Shown in pieces: positions 49,873 to 60,120 of a stretch of 64,000 nt of DNA. Below the pieces are notes generated by a model. It worked only from the letters and a program-made list of their open reading frames with translations, made no database searches and was not told the DNA's origin. The stretch spans positions 1 to 64,000 of the forward strand of contig DVKZ01000029.1 of NCBI GenBank assembly GCA_018715775.1. Direction: 5' to 3'. Origin of the DNA: Candidatus Fimousia stercorigallinarum. GTDB taxonomy: Bacteria; Bacillota; Clostridia; Lachnospirales; Lachnospiraceae. A program made the translations under genes and the position numbers. Positions within the stretch are counted from its first letter, which is position 1, and each line of letters opens with the position of its first letter.

Positions 49873-50100
49873 CTAGTTACATTTTTCTTCTAAGTAATTT
49901 ACAAGATCTCCAACTGTTTTAATGGATTCAAGGTCTTCAGAAGGAATTTCTACGTCAAATTCATCTTCTAATGTCATAACCATTTCAAAAAGATCCAGAG
50001 AATCTACTTCTAAATCATCTTTAAAAGAAGCATCTAAAGTTACCTGGCTTTCTTCTACGTCCATTTCTTCCATAATTAATTCTTTTACTTTGTCAAACAT
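49873..50100 (-). CDS. acpP: Acyl carrier protein
   Basis: DLEVDSLDLFEMVMTLEDEFDVEI with DSL phosphopantetheine site; start reset to 50100. Confidence 0.97.
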   Translation of the reverse strand: MFDKVKELIMEEMDVEESQVTLDASFKDDLEVDSLDLFEMVMTLEDEFDVEIPSEDLESIKTVGDLVNYLEEKCN

Positions 50101-50123
50101 CGTTTTTTCCTCACTTTCTTTTC

Positions 50124-51077
50124 TTACCATTCTAAATACATACCGCCCCAGGTAAGGCCTGCGCCAAATCCTGCAACGATCAATTTCATACCCGGTTTTA
50201 ATTTCCCCTGCCTGTTCAGATCATCCAGCAAAACCGGTATACTTGCGGATGAAATATTGCCATTTTCCTGCAGGTTCATTGGAAATTTGCTTATATCCTG
50301 CTGCAAATGCTTTGCAATCGATGTAATGATCCTTTCATTTGCCTGATGCAACAGGAACAGATCAATTTCTTCAACAGAACGTCCGCTTTGTTCCAGAATC
50401 TCATGGATCAACTGTGGAATCTGTTTTACCGCAAATTTATAAATCGCCCGGCCATCCATAAAAATGTGATTGCCGTACGGAGATTTCTCAGCTCCGAAAC
50501 CGGAACTGCAAGATAATGCAGCACCTTTTGCCCCATCACTGTGAAGCACAAAAGGGACCTCAATGTTACTGTCCTGACAAGTGATCACCGCTGCCCCGGC
50601 ACCATCTCCAAATAAGATACATGTTCCACGGTCTGTCCAGTCAATGAGATTGGACAGACATTCAGATCCAATAACAAGTGCTGTCCGGATCAAGCCCGCT
50701 TTCATTTGAGCAGCTGCTACCTGATACGCAGAAATAAAACCGGTACAAGCTGCATTCAGATCAAATGCAGCAGCGTTGTCAGCACCGATCGCAGCCTGAA
50801 CCTCACATGCCGCACATGGCAAAATCTGCTCAGCAGATACAGAAGATACGATGACCAGGTCAATTCCGGCAGGCTCAATTCCCGCATTGCGAATAGCTTC
50901 TTTTGCTGCACTGACAGCCATTGATACGACGGTATCCTGTTCTGCTATATGTCTTGCCTTAATTCCGGTCCTGCTTTGTATCCACTCATCACTGGTGTCC
51001 ACCATTTCGGAAAGTTCGAAATTATCCATCAGATGATCCGGAAGATACGAACCTGTTCCCGTAATCTTTGCATACAT
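50124..51077 (-). CDS. fabH: 3-oxoacyl-ACP synthase III FabH
   Basis: ITGTGSYLPDH, DTSDEWIQSRTGIKARHIA, DLNAACTGFISAY, LLHQANERI, ENGNISSASIP. Confidence 0.97.
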   Translation of the reverse strand: MYAKITGTGSYLPDHLMDNFELSEMVDTSDEWIQSRTGIKARHIAEQDTVVSMAVSAAKEAIRNAGIEPAGIDLVIVSSVSAEQILPCAACEVQAAIGADNAAAFDLNAACTGFISAYQVAAAQMKAGLIRTALVIGSECLSNLIDWTDRGTCILFGDGAGAAVITCQDSNIEVPFVLHSDGAKGAALSCSSGFGAEKSPYGNHIFMDGRAIYKFAVKQIPQLIHEILEQSGRSVEEIDLFLLHQANERIITSIAKHLQQDISKFPMNLQENGNISSASIPVLLDDLNRQGKLKPGMKLIVAGFGAGLTWGGMYLEW

Positions 51078-51131
51078 AGTTCTTTCCTCTTTCTTTTTTC
51101 ATAAATGTAACATAGTTTTGTTTGAAACATA

Positions 51132-51189
51132 AATAGTTTTAAAGTCAAACTATTGAATACTAATATAACATAAGCATAGAAATAGTCAA
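51132..51189 (-). promoter_or_regulatory. fab operon promoter with FabT/MarR-like operator
   Basis: TTGACT (51184-51189) N16 TATATT (51162-51167); perfect inverted repeat aatagttt (51132-51139) / aaactatt (51147-51154) near the expected TSS. Confidence 0.65.
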
Positions 51190-51220
51190 GTATTTTTTTA
51201 TGTGCCTGTAAACAATGATT

Positions 51221-51445
51221 TTATCTTCGTTCGCGCACGATATACCAGATGCCAAGCGCAAACAAAGCGACTGCACCCAGGATCCTGTCAATTCCAGCGG
51301 GCACGTTTCCATACAGGACATTTGCGATTCCTGACACAGCAAATGCAGCTGCAACTAAAAAAAATAATCCGATCAGCATGATCGTTCCCTGTTTTTCTTT
51401 TTCGTTCATTTCTTTTTTCTGCTTTGCTTTTTTCTCTTCTTTCAT
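51221..51445 (-). CDS. Small membrane protein, unknown function
   Basis: Two TM segments, 74 aa. Confidence 0.5.
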   Translation of the reverse strand: MKEEKKAKQKKEMNEKEKQGTIMLIGLFFLVAAAFAVSGIANVLYGNVPAGIDRILGAVALFALGIWYIVRERR

Positions 51446-51457
51446 ATGTCTTACTCC

Positions 51458-52609
51458 CTAAGCCTTTGTCCGTTTTTCATTAAGCTGGAAATGCTGATAA
51501 TCTTTAGTTTCTTCCCAATCACCTCCCCAGTGAAAGCCTTTTTCTATAAATAATTGATAACAGAGGTCCATATGATCAATCTTATGGGGAGCTTCTTTTT
51601 GCCGACTTACGTATCTTCCGGCGTTGAGCGGAGTAAAACTTCCGTCGGATAAAACATACGGATTATAAAGAGGATTAATATCTACCGCCCTGCCATATGC
51701 ATGTTCTGACAATATATTCGTTCCTGCGATCATACGAAAATTAAAGCAGGAACTGTTATTGTCTGCCATAGATAATTCATCATTGCCTCCATAAACATCC
51801 ACCAACAGCATCTTTTCAATTGGATAACCCGCCTCATAGAGGCTGCGGAAAATATCACACAGATCTTTTGCAATCTCCTTGTGACAGATCATCTCTCCAA
51901 TATGCGTCTTCTGATCGAATCCGATATGGAGCACTCGCAGATATCGTAGATCACCCCTTGGAACCGTACATTCTGGTCCATAGGAAATACCTTTCATCCT
52001 CGAAAAGATCCAATCCGGAATAGATTTCGACCGGAAACACCAGTCCAGATCACTATGGAGTTTAGCGATCAGTTTCGGATAAATCCTTTCCTGAAACCAC
52101 GCTTCTGTCGAGGCTTCGATTGCTTCTCCAAACGAAAACCAGGCAACACCGCTATTTTCATCCGGTTTGATCCGGATATCTTCTTTCTCATCTGCCTTTA
52201 AGAGATACGTAATATTCAAATGAAGATGAGAAGGAACATAAACACCGTTTTTTTCATGCCCGTCAACTGTCAGCACTTCTAATGAGTAAATTTCTTCACT
52301 GACTGGTTCTACGCTTCGTAATCCGCTTTCTTCCTGAACTTCGCGGATCGCCACTTGCAATAAATCTTCTTCACCGTCGGCATGTCCACCCATCCATGAC
52401 CAAGAATGATACAGATTATGAAATACCATCAGCGTCTTCGTAATATCATGATTAACTACCCATGCCGATGCTGTCATATGTGCGATCTGGTTTTCACGCC
52501 GGAAAATATCCTTTTGTGTCAGCATCGATAAAATAAGGCGTTTATCTGTTTCTTCCTGTTCATTAAAAGGTATCATTTTTTCAATCTGTCTAATTAATTC
52601 TGCCCGCAT
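51458..52609 (-). CDS. NUDIX hydrolase fused to M15-like (VanY-type) peptidase
   Basis: Nudix box GGHADGEEDLLQVAIREVQEESGL; C-terminal SEHAYGRAVDINPLYNP and FHWGGDWEETKDYQHFQ M15 zinc motifs. Confidence 0.85.
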   Translation of the reverse strand: MRAELIRQIEKMIPFNEQEETDKRLILSMLTQKDIFRRENQIAHMTASAWVVNHDITKTLMVFHNLYHSWSWMGGHADGEEDLLQVAIREVQEESGLRSVEPVSEEIYSLEVLTVDGHEKNGVYVPSHLHLNITYLLKADEKEDIRIKPDENSGVAWFSFGEAIEASTEAWFQERIYPKLIAKLHSDLDWCFRSKSIPDWIFSRMKGISYGPECTVPRGDLRYLRVLHIGFDQKTHIGEMICHKEIAKDLCDIFRSLYEAGYPIEKMLLVDVYGGNDELSMADNNSSCFNFRMIAGTNILSEHAYGRAVDINPLYNPYVLSDGSFTPLNAGRYVSRQKEAPHKIDHMDLCYQLFIEKGFHWGGDWEETKDYQHFQLNEKRTKA

Positions 52610-52743
52610 ATTTCCACCATTATCAATATTTACCTTTTTTATTGTACCACAAATGCAGAATTCCTCATAGATAATTTTCCAAGATTCCCCTCTGCACTTC
52701 CACTAAAACAAAGCAGCTGCTTCCCCTGCTTTTATACAAACGA

Positions 52744-52795
52744 AAAACACCACCTGCTCCGGATTCGAACATCGCACCGTTGCAAGTGGTGTTTC
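52744..52795 (-). terminator. Intrinsic terminator downstream of phosphohexomutase
   Basis: aaacaccacctgc ... gcaagtggtgttt stem. Confidence 0.55.
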
Positions 52796-52819
52796 TACTA
52801 TGATTAAATCATTTTTCTT

Positions 52820-54502
52820 TTATGAAAAAATCGGTTTCAATGCTTCTGCCAAAGCATCTTTCTGAGCCTGAGCTTCTGCAAGATCTTTACCTAAAGTTGT
52901 ATAATAACCTTTAATCTTTGGTTCTGTACCGGATGGACGAACGATTACAGATGCACCGCCTTCCAGATCATAACGAAGAACATTTGCTGCAGGAAGTCCT
53001 GTAGATTCTGTATCTTTATAATCGGTAACTTTTACTACTTTATATCCGGCGATTTCTGTCGGAGCTTCTTCACGAAGTCCTTTCATAATGCCCGCCATCT
53101 TGTCCATACCTGTTAAACCAGGGAATTCAAAGCTGTCTACTTTATTTAAATAACGGCCATATTCTGCATAAATTTCTTCCAGGCGCTGTTTAATAGAACT
53201 TCCGATGCTTCTATAATAAGCTGCCATCTCACAGATTAACATGGAAGCAATCACTGCATCTTTATCACGTACATATGGACCTGCAAGATATCCGTAAGAT
53301 TCTTCGAAACCAAAGATGAAACGATCAACTTCACCATCTGCTTCTAACCCTGCGATCTGATCTCCAATCCATTTAAAACCGGTTAATACGCTTCTTAATT
53401 CCACACCATAATGTTTTGCAACTGCATCAGCAAGCGGTGTGGATACGATAGATTTTACAGCTACCGGATTTGCAGGCATTGTGCCTTTTTCAATACGTCC
53501 GGCACAGATGTAATCTAACAGAAGAACCCCCATTTCATTACCGGATACAAGTTCATACGAACCATCCGGGCACTTCATGGCAATTCCTACACGGTCTGCA
53601 TCTGGATCCGTAGCAAGCATCAGATCTGCTCCAATTTCCGTAGCCATATTAACACCTAATTCCATAGCTGCATAGATTTCCGGATTTGGATAACTGCATG
53701 TTGTAAAATATCCGTTTGGATATTCCTGTTCAGGAACAATGGTAATATCTGTTATTCCGATATCTTTTAATACCTTTGTTACCGGAACAAGACCTGTTCC
53801 ATTCAATGGAGAATATACAAGTTTTAATCCTGCTGTTTTTGCGAGACCCGGACGAACCTGGCGTGCTTCAATTGCTTCATAGAATGCTTTATAGCAGTCA
53901 TCGCCAACAAACTTGATCATACCGCATTCTACACCTTCTGCAAATGACATGCATTTTGCACCTGTTAAGACATCTGTCTTCTGAATCTCAGCATATACGA
54001 TTGCTGCCGCATCGTCTGTCATCTGGCATCCGTCCGGACCATATGCTTTATATCCGTTATATTTCGATGGATTATGAGATGCAGTTACCATAATACCTGC
54101 ATTGCATTCATAATAACGGGTTGCAAAGGAAAGTGCCGGAACCGGCATTAACGTATCGTAAATGCGTACATGAATTCCATTCGCTGCTAATACACCTGCA
54201 GCTGTTTTTGCGAATACATCGCTCTTCAAACGGGAATCATAGCTGATCGCAACTGTCTGATTACCGCCCTGAGTTTTTACCCAGTTTGCAAGACCTTGTG
54301 TAGCCTGACGAACAACATAGATGTTCATGCGGTTTGTGCCGGCACCTAACACCCCACGGAGTCCGGCTGTTCCGAATGCTAAAGCTACAGCAAAACGGTC
54401 TTTGATCTCATCATCGTTACCTTCGATTTTAGCCAACTCTGGATTTAAATCACAATCTTCTAAATCTGCAGCAAGCCAACGTTCGTATTCTTTTTGATAC
54501 AT
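52820..54502 (-). CDS. Phosphoglucomutase/phosphomannomutase
   Basis: GTAGLRGVLGAGTNRMN, MVTASHNPSKYNGYK, LATDPDADRVGIA, GFEESYGYL, RPSGTEPKIK. Confidence 0.95.
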   Translation of the reverse strand: MYQKEYERWLAADLEDCDLNPELAKIEGNDDEIKDRFAVALAFGTAGLRGVLGAGTNRMNIYVVRQATQGLANWVKTQGGNQTVAISYDSRLKSDVFAKTAAGVLAANGIHVRIYDTLMPVPALSFATRYYECNAGIMVTASHNPSKYNGYKAYGPDGCQMTDDAAAIVYAEIQKTDVLTGAKCMSFAEGVECGMIKFVGDDCYKAFYEAIEARQVRPGLAKTAGLKLVYSPLNGTGLVPVTKVLKDIGITDITIVPEQEYPNGYFTTCSYPNPEIYAAMELGVNMATEIGADLMLATDPDADRVGIAMKCPDGSYELVSGNEMGVLLLDYICAGRIEKGTMPANPVAVKSIVSTPLADAVAKHYGVELRSVLTGFKWIGDQIAGLEADGEVDRFIFGFEESYGYLAGPYVRDKDAVIASMLICEMAAYYRSIGSSIKQRLEEIYAEYGRYLNKVDSFEFPGLTGMDKMAGIMKGLREEAPTEIAGYKVVKVTDYKDTESTGLPAANVLRYDLEGGASVIVRPSGTEPKIKGYYTTLGKDLAEAQAQKDALAEALKPIFS

Positions 54503-54697
54503 CTTTTTACACGCTCCTATTTTTGTTTTTCAATGTGGACATTTTTAACGAAAATCCTATCCTTAATATAAACTATTTTGGCATATATGTCAATTCAGTT
54601 TCCGCTATTTGCGTAGCCGTATTTCAAATGGAAAAAAGAATCATTCTGTGATAGAATAAATTTATTAGAAAAAAAATAGGAAAAGAGGCTTAAAAAC

Positions 54698-55888
54698 ATG
54701 AATTTTGTATTTATCTCTCCACAGTTTCCGGATTCCTACTGGAACTTTTGTGACAGATTAAAACAACGAGGTGTCAATGTACTTGGAATCGGCGATTCTC
54801 CATATGATAGTTTATCCTGGCAGTTAAAATCCTGCTTAACGGAATACTATCGTGTTGACCAGATGGAAGACTACGATCAGATGGTACGTGCCATGGGATA
54901 TTTTACATATAAATATGGTAAAATTGACTGGCTCGAGAGCAACAACGAATATTGGCTAGAACAGGATGCCAAACTGCGTGCGGATTTTAATATCCAGACC
55001 GGTATGATGCCCGAGCAGGTATGCATTGTCCGCAGAAAATCAACGATGAAAAAGTATTTTGAACAGGCAGGCGTCCCTGTTGCACGTTACCATATGGTTT
55101 CTTCTTATGAACAAGGAATTGCCTTTGCAAATACCGTCGGCTATCCGGTATTTGTAAAACCGGACGGCGGCATGGGTGCAGAAGACAGTTACAAGCTGTC
55201 TAACGAAGATGATATGCGCTGGTTCTATTCCACGAAAAAGGATGTTCCGTATATTATGGAAGAATTTATTTGCGGCGATATCTGGTCCTATGACGGAATT
55301 TCCGACAGCAATGGTGACATCATTTTTGAATCTTGTGTATCCTGGCCGAGAAGTGTTGCAGATATCGTCAACAATAAAGATCATCTCGCATATTACACTG
55401 CTAATATGCTGCCGGATGATCTTCGGGAAAAAGGACGTGCAACGATCAAATCGTTTAACGTCAAGAGCCGCTTCTTCCATCTTGAATTTTTCCGTTTAGT
55501 TGAAGCAAAAGAAGGACTTGGCAATGTCGGTGATATTGTTGCTCTGGAAGTAAATATGAGACCGGCCGGCGGATGGACACCGGATATGTATAATTTCGCA
55601 AACAGTGTAGACGTATACAGCATCTGGGCGGATATGGTTGTCTATGATAAAACGTATGTTGATCTGACACAGCAAAAATACTATGCTGTTTACGCAAGCC
55701 AGCGTTATGGAAAACCATATGTACATAATTTCGACGACATTCGAGCAAGATATGCGGGCAAGATCGTTTTAGATGAAGAAATTCCAGAGGCATTGAGCGG
55801 AGCAATGGGAAATCATATGTGGACGGCAAAATTAGATACGGAAGAAGAAAAAGACGAATTTATCCGTTTTGTACAGGAAACCTATTAA
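54698..55888 (+). CDS. ATP-grasp domain protein
   Basis: YPVFVKPDGGMGAEDSYKL, PYIMEEFICGDIWSYDGI, ALEVNMRPAGG. Confidence 0.8.
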   Translation: MNFVFISPQFPDSYWNFCDRLKQRGVNVLGIGDSPYDSLSWQLKSCLTEYYRVDQMEDYDQMVRAMGYFTYKYGKIDWLESNNEYWLEQDAKLRADFNIQTGMMPEQVCIVRRKSTMKKYFEQAGVPVARYHMVSSYEQGIAFANTVGYPVFVKPDGGMGAEDSYKLSNEDDMRWFYSTKKDVPYIMEEFICGDIWSYDGISDSNGDIIFESCVSWPRSVADIVNNKDHLAYYTANMLPDDLREKGRATIKSFNVKSRFFHLEFFRLVEAKEGLGNVGDIVALEVNMRPAGGWTPDMYNFANSVDVYSIWADMVVYDKTYVDLTQQKYYAVYASQRYGKPYVHNFDDIRARYAGKIVLDEEIPEALSGAMGNHMWTAKLDTEEEKDEFIRFVQETY

Positions 55889-55930
55889 AAGATTGTCAGC
55901 CGTATATAGTCAAAAAACTACCATGAAAAA

Positions 55931-55968
55931 GAGCAGCATATACGTTTTGTGTATATACTGCTCTTAAA
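55931..55968 (+). terminator. Intrinsic terminator
   Basis: gagcagcatatac gttttgt gtatatactgctc. Confidence 0.7.
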
Positions 55969-56008
55969 AATGTTTATACTTCTGTTCTATTGCTATTTTT
56001 TCACTGAT

Positions 56009-57220
56009 CTAAATTCGGATACTGTCCGCATCACGCATTCGTTTCTGCGTATACATCATAATCTTATCTCCAACCTGGATCCGCAGATTTCCATTTGGGA
56101 TCATAACCTGCTCGCCTCTCTCAACCATGACGATGACAGAGCGGCGGGAAATATCCAGATCACGGATCAATTCACCTGCCCAGTCATTTTGTTGCTTGAT
56201 CTCGATTTCTTTCAATTCAATGCGGCTTTCCCCGGCAAAAGATTCCGCAGCCAGTACAAGCATATCACCCGGGCGCAAGATCGTTTCTCCACGCGGGACT
56301 AAAATCTCGCCCATACGTTGGATCACAACAACCAGAATCCCGTGCGGAAGCCCCAGATTTTTAATAGATTTATTGGCCCAGGCATCGATGTCCTGCAGCT
56401 GCACCTTAATGAACCGAACATTGCTCTCTTTCGCATATTCGCTGATCTGTTTGATCCTGTTATACTGTTCTACGAATCCGGCAGAAATAATACCCGTCGG
56501 AATCGCAACGATACCAACACCGAGAAAAGATATGAATATACCAAATACTTTTCCCAAAAAAGTAATCGGATAAATATCTCCATATCCCACCGTCAAAAGT
56601 GTGGAAACCGACCACCAGATTCCGGAAAATGCATTTTGAAACACATCCGGCTGAGCCTTATTTTCAAGACTATACATGCAGAGGCTGGATGCCAACATTA
56701 AAATAAGGATAATAAATACCGACGACATCAACTGCTGCCTTTTTCCCACAATAACTTCGGTGATCACATACAGGGAATCGTAATAGGCATTGATTCGAAA
56801 CAGCCGGAAGATCCGGATAATCCGGAAGATGCGGAATGCCACTGCTCCCGACGGGAAAAAGATAGGGAGAAAATACGGTAAAAAGGACAACAGATCCACA
56901 ATCCCGGAAAAGGATAGCATATATTTTCTCATCGCACCATATTCTGTATCCGCATCAAATATGTATTTTGCCGTCCAAAGACGAAGGACATAATCAATGG
57001 AAAAAAAGATAACCGTGATCCGTTCAATAAGCAGCAATATTTTCCCATATTGCTGTTCTACCGAAGTAAACGTCATTAATACACTGACGATCAGGTTAAT
57101 GATGATCACAAGAGTTCCCAGTACATCATATCCCCGGCTGACTGAACCGTCCGAACTTCCGATTTCAACGATACCCGCCAGTCTTTTTCGTCTTTGCTCC
57201 CACATTGATTTTGTATTCAT
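56009..57220 (-). CDS. Voltage-gated-type K+ channel with two TrkA-C/RCK-C domains
   Basis: STLLTVGYGDIYP selectivity filter, RIFRIIRIFRLFRINAYY S4-like; C-terminal duplicated RCK_C-like segments. Confidence 0.85.
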   Translation of the reverse strand: MNTKSMWEQRRKRLAGIVEIGSSDGSVSRGYDVLGTLVIIINLIVSVLMTFTSVEQQYGKILLLIERITVIFFSIDYVLRLWTAKYIFDADTEYGAMRKYMLSFSGIVDLLSFLPYFLPIFFPSGAVAFRIFRIIRIFRLFRINAYYDSLYVITEVIVGKRQQLMSSVFIILILMLASSLCMYSLENKAQPDVFQNAFSGIWWSVSTLLTVGYGDIYPITFLGKVFGIFISFLGVGIVAIPTGIISAGFVEQYNRIKQISEYAKESNVRFIKVQLQDIDAWANKSIKNLGLPHGILVVVIQRMGEILVPRGETILRPGDMLVLAAESFAGESRIELKEIEIKQQNDWAGELIRDLDISRRSVIVMVERGEQVMIPNGNLRIQVGDKIMMYTQKRMRDADSIRI

Positions 57221-57238
57221 CTCAACGCTTCTCCTGTC

Positions 57239-58159
57239 CTAATTCTTTTCTTTATGATTCACAATATAGAAAAAGTCTTTCACCATTCTTCCGTCTACAA
57301 AAACATATCCGATACGGTCGCCTTCCCAAAGTACCTGATTGTTCGTAATATTTGTAACATCGAATACATCCCAGCAGTCTGTCAAAATAAAGATTTTCGG
57401 ATTTCCATCTGCATTTGCATAAAATTTTTTCAAACAGATATGGTATTGAATACGTATTTTCGCTTTACTGCCTTCCTTTTTTCTTTTCGGCAGTAAAAAT
57501 AGTTCCGTGCCGGCTTTAAAAATACAGACCGCACATAAAATTTCCAATATTCTTTCTAACGATGGGATCCATCTTCCAAATTGATACAGGCAGACTGCGA
57601 TCAGAAGCCACAAAATAATCGTCCGAACAAGTCCCATCTCATTCAAGTTCAAATCTTCTTTTACCATAGAGTCATTCACATGATCTGTCACGATACATTT
57701 ACGAAATGTTTTTTCTGCCGGTTTTACGTTCTTGTCATTCTCCATATTTTGAGAATGATCATATTCCTGTTGCAGCATCATTTCCTGCAATTCTTTTTCC
57801 AGTTCATGATCCACATCTGATGAAATACCGTCTTCCTCTGTCTGTTTTTTTAACTCCAACGCTTTTTGATAATAGTCCTCATCAAAAAGAACAACCTGAT
57901 TTTTACAGGACAGATCGATCGTATATCGTGGGAACATCTCATATGGTTTTTCTGCTGCCGCTTTCAGATCTTCATTGGGGATCAGCAATCCCCATACCGA
58001 TTCGGCAGCTGTACATTTATAGACCGATACATATTCCCTTTCTGCTACATTTAAGATGATGACTTCACTGTTATCATACACAATTCGAACAAGCCCCTCA
58101 TCAAAATACGATTGTAACATTTCTTTTACATCATTTGTCTTCATTGTTTTTAACCTCAT
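57239..58159 (-). CDS. Hypothetical membrane protein
   Basis: 306 aa ORF with a central TM pair; C-terminal DVFDVTNITNNQVLWEGDRIGYVFVDG. Confidence 0.55.
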   Translation of the reverse strand: MRLKTMKTNDVKEMLQSYFDEGLVRIVYDNSEVIILNVAEREYVSVYKCTAAESVWGLLIPNEDLKAAAEKPYEMFPRYTIDLSCKNQVVLFDEDYYQKALELKKQTEEDGISSDVDHELEKELQEMMLQQEYDHSQNMENDKNVKPAEKTFRKCIVTDHVNDSMVKEDLNLNEMGLVRTIILWLLIAVCLYQFGRWIPSLERILEILCAVCIFKAGTELFLLPKRKKEGSKAKIRIQYHICLKKFYANADGNPKIFILTDCWDVFDVTNITNNQVLWEGDRIGYVFVDGRMVKDFFYIVNHKEKN

Positions 58160-58195
58160 TTTTTATTCTTATCTATTGTTTGTGATCAATCATTT

Positions 58196-59155
58196 TTATC
58201 CGGAATACTTCTTCAAAATACGGCAGACACTGCCAAGATACGAACTACCAAAAAGATTGAGGTGATTCAGGAGATGATATAGATGATACAGATCTCTACG
58301 CTCATAAAATTCCTTATCGATCGGATATACTTCATGGTAGGCAGCATAAAATGCGTCCGGAAATTTTCCAAACAGCTGTGTCATCGCAAGATCCGTCTCA
58401 TGATCTCCAACATAAACAGCCGGATCGAGAATCCATGCTTTTCCATCCGTTCCGCAGACCGCATTACCGCTCCACAGATCTCCATGCAGTATCGACGTTT
58501 TCATTGGTTCTCTTAAATAAGTATCCAGATGATCCAGAAGGTGGCTGCACCGTCTTTTCATCCCAGCATCCATATAATGTTCTGCCATCTTCATCTGCGG
58601 CCTCAGACGGCAGTCCCGGTAAAAGTCAACCCATGTCTCCTTCGGCGTATTTTTTTGCGGATTGGCACCGATATAATTGTCTGCAAAGAAGCCATACGCT
58701 CCATTTTTACCGCTGCGCTCCACATAACCGGAAGCGTCCGCTTTATGCATATAGGCAAGCTGTCGTCCAAAGCATTCCCAATAGTCCCGAATACGTTTCG
58801 ATGCACCAATATATTCCATCAGAAGAAATGCCGTCTGTTTCTTCTGATCCGTTCCAATCCCAAGCGGCTTTGGAACCCCGATTTCTCCGGTAGAACGAAG
58901 TGCCAGAAGACCCTGCATCTCCGTCTGAAAAAAATTCAGATTCCGGATGTGGTTTGTTTTTACAAAGATTTCCTCGCCGGAAGACAATGACACCCGCCAG
59001 GCATCATTGATATCCCCGCCGTATACCCGTTCTCGCTCCGTACACCTTACCTGACCGCCAAAAAGATGGGTAACTGCTTCTTCCAGGGAATGATATTGTT
59101 TGATTTTTTGATTTTCTGACAACAATGATCTTTCTCCTTTATTGTTTTCTGACAT
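58196..59155 (-). CDS. Fructosamine/ketosamine-3-kinase family protein
   Basis: GGDINDAWRVSLSSGEEIFVKTN, ILHGDLWSGNAVCGTDGKAWILDPAVYVGDHETDLAMTQLFG. Confidence 0.9.
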   Translation of the reverse strand: MSENNKGERSLLSENQKIKQYHSLEEAVTHLFGGQVRCTERERVYGGDINDAWRVSLSSGEEIFVKTNHIRNLNFFQTEMQGLLALRSTGEIGVPKPLGIGTDQKKQTAFLLMEYIGASKRIRDYWECFGRQLAYMHKADASGYVERSGKNGAYGFFADNYIGANPQKNTPKETWVDFYRDCRLRPQMKMAEHYMDAGMKRRCSHLLDHLDTYLREPMKTSILHGDLWSGNAVCGTDGKAWILDPAVYVGDHETDLAMTQLFGKFPDAFYAAYHEVYPIDKEFYERRDLYHLYHLLNHLNLFGSSYLGSVCRILKKYSG

Positions 59156-59305
59156 AACTATACCGCTTTTTTGTCAACCTTACAAGCTTTTCGGGATATT
59201 CTTCACAAGGATTTTCCTCTTCTTGTACTTTGTTCATTTTCGGTATATACTAGGTAACAAAATCAGTAATAACAGGAAAACACAGATTTTTACGGAGGGA
59301 TTGTT

Positions 59306-60046
59306 ATGAAAACCACACGATATTCTGTTTTAGATGCTATACGCGGACTCGCTCTTTTCAGCATGATCCTATATCATGCTGTATGGGATCTTGTCTACAT
59401 TTTTCATTTTCCCTGGAACTGGTATCAATCTACCAGCGCCTTTCTATGGCAGCAGAGTATCTGCTTTACCTTTATCATCTTATCCGGTTTTTGTCAGCCG
59501 CTCGGACGACACAGAACAAAACGCGGACTGGTCGTGTTTTTTTCCGGGTTCCTTATCAGTGCAGCCACCATTCTCATTATGCCGCAAAACAGAGTTTTAT
59601 TTGGCGTACTCACTCTGATCGGATCTTGTATGCTCCTGATACTTCCTCTGGAAAACATACTCCAAAAATGTTCTCCCGTTTCGGGATGGATCCTCTCAAT
59701 CCTGCTGTTTATTCTGATCAGAATATCTGACTGGTCTTCCATCAGCGCTCTTATTCAGCCATTAAGGATCAGGCATCCACTGATCGACTTATTTTTCTCC
59801 TATCTCGGTCTGCCGTCCGCAAATTTTTATTCTACGGACTATTTTCCATTGTTTCCATGGATATTTCTGTTTTTATCGGGCTATTATTTATACCATATAT
59901 TTTTAAAATGGAATCTGCTGCGCTATCTGAAACATTCCTTTCTCAAACCGCTTGAATGGATTGGCAGCCATACACTGATCATCTATATGCTCCATCAGCC
60001 GGTACTATACGGTTTGTTTACCCTTATCCTAAATACAAACGGCTGA
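59306..60046 (+). CDS. Heparan-alpha-glucosaminide N-acetyltransferase-like membrane protein (DUF1624 type)
   Basis: RYSVLDAIRGLALFSMILYHAVWDLVY, HTLIIYMLHQPVLY. Confidence 0.8.
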   Translation: MKTTRYSVLDAIRGLALFSMILYHAVWDLVYIFHFPWNWYQSTSAFLWQQSICFTFIILSGFCQPLGRHRTKRGLVVFFSGFLISAATILIMPQNRVLFGVLTLIGSCMLLILPLENILQKCSPVSGWILSILLFILIRISDWSSISALIQPLRIRHPLIDLFFSYLGLPSANFYSTDYFPLFPWIFLFLSGYYLYHIFLKWNLLRYLKHSFLKPLEWIGSHTLIIYMLHQPVLYGLFTLILNTNG

Positions 60047-60120
60047 TTATCGGCAAATTTGATTATCACTTATCCTTTTTTTACATATCATAAATTAAAC
60101 TTGTTTTTTGGAGTTTCCCA

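Noticed and set aside
52744-52795. GTTCGAATCC on the minus strand resembling a tRNA T-loop
   Set aside because: No 5-bp T-stem, anticodon arm or acceptor stem fits; the sequence lies in the loop of a terminator hairpin
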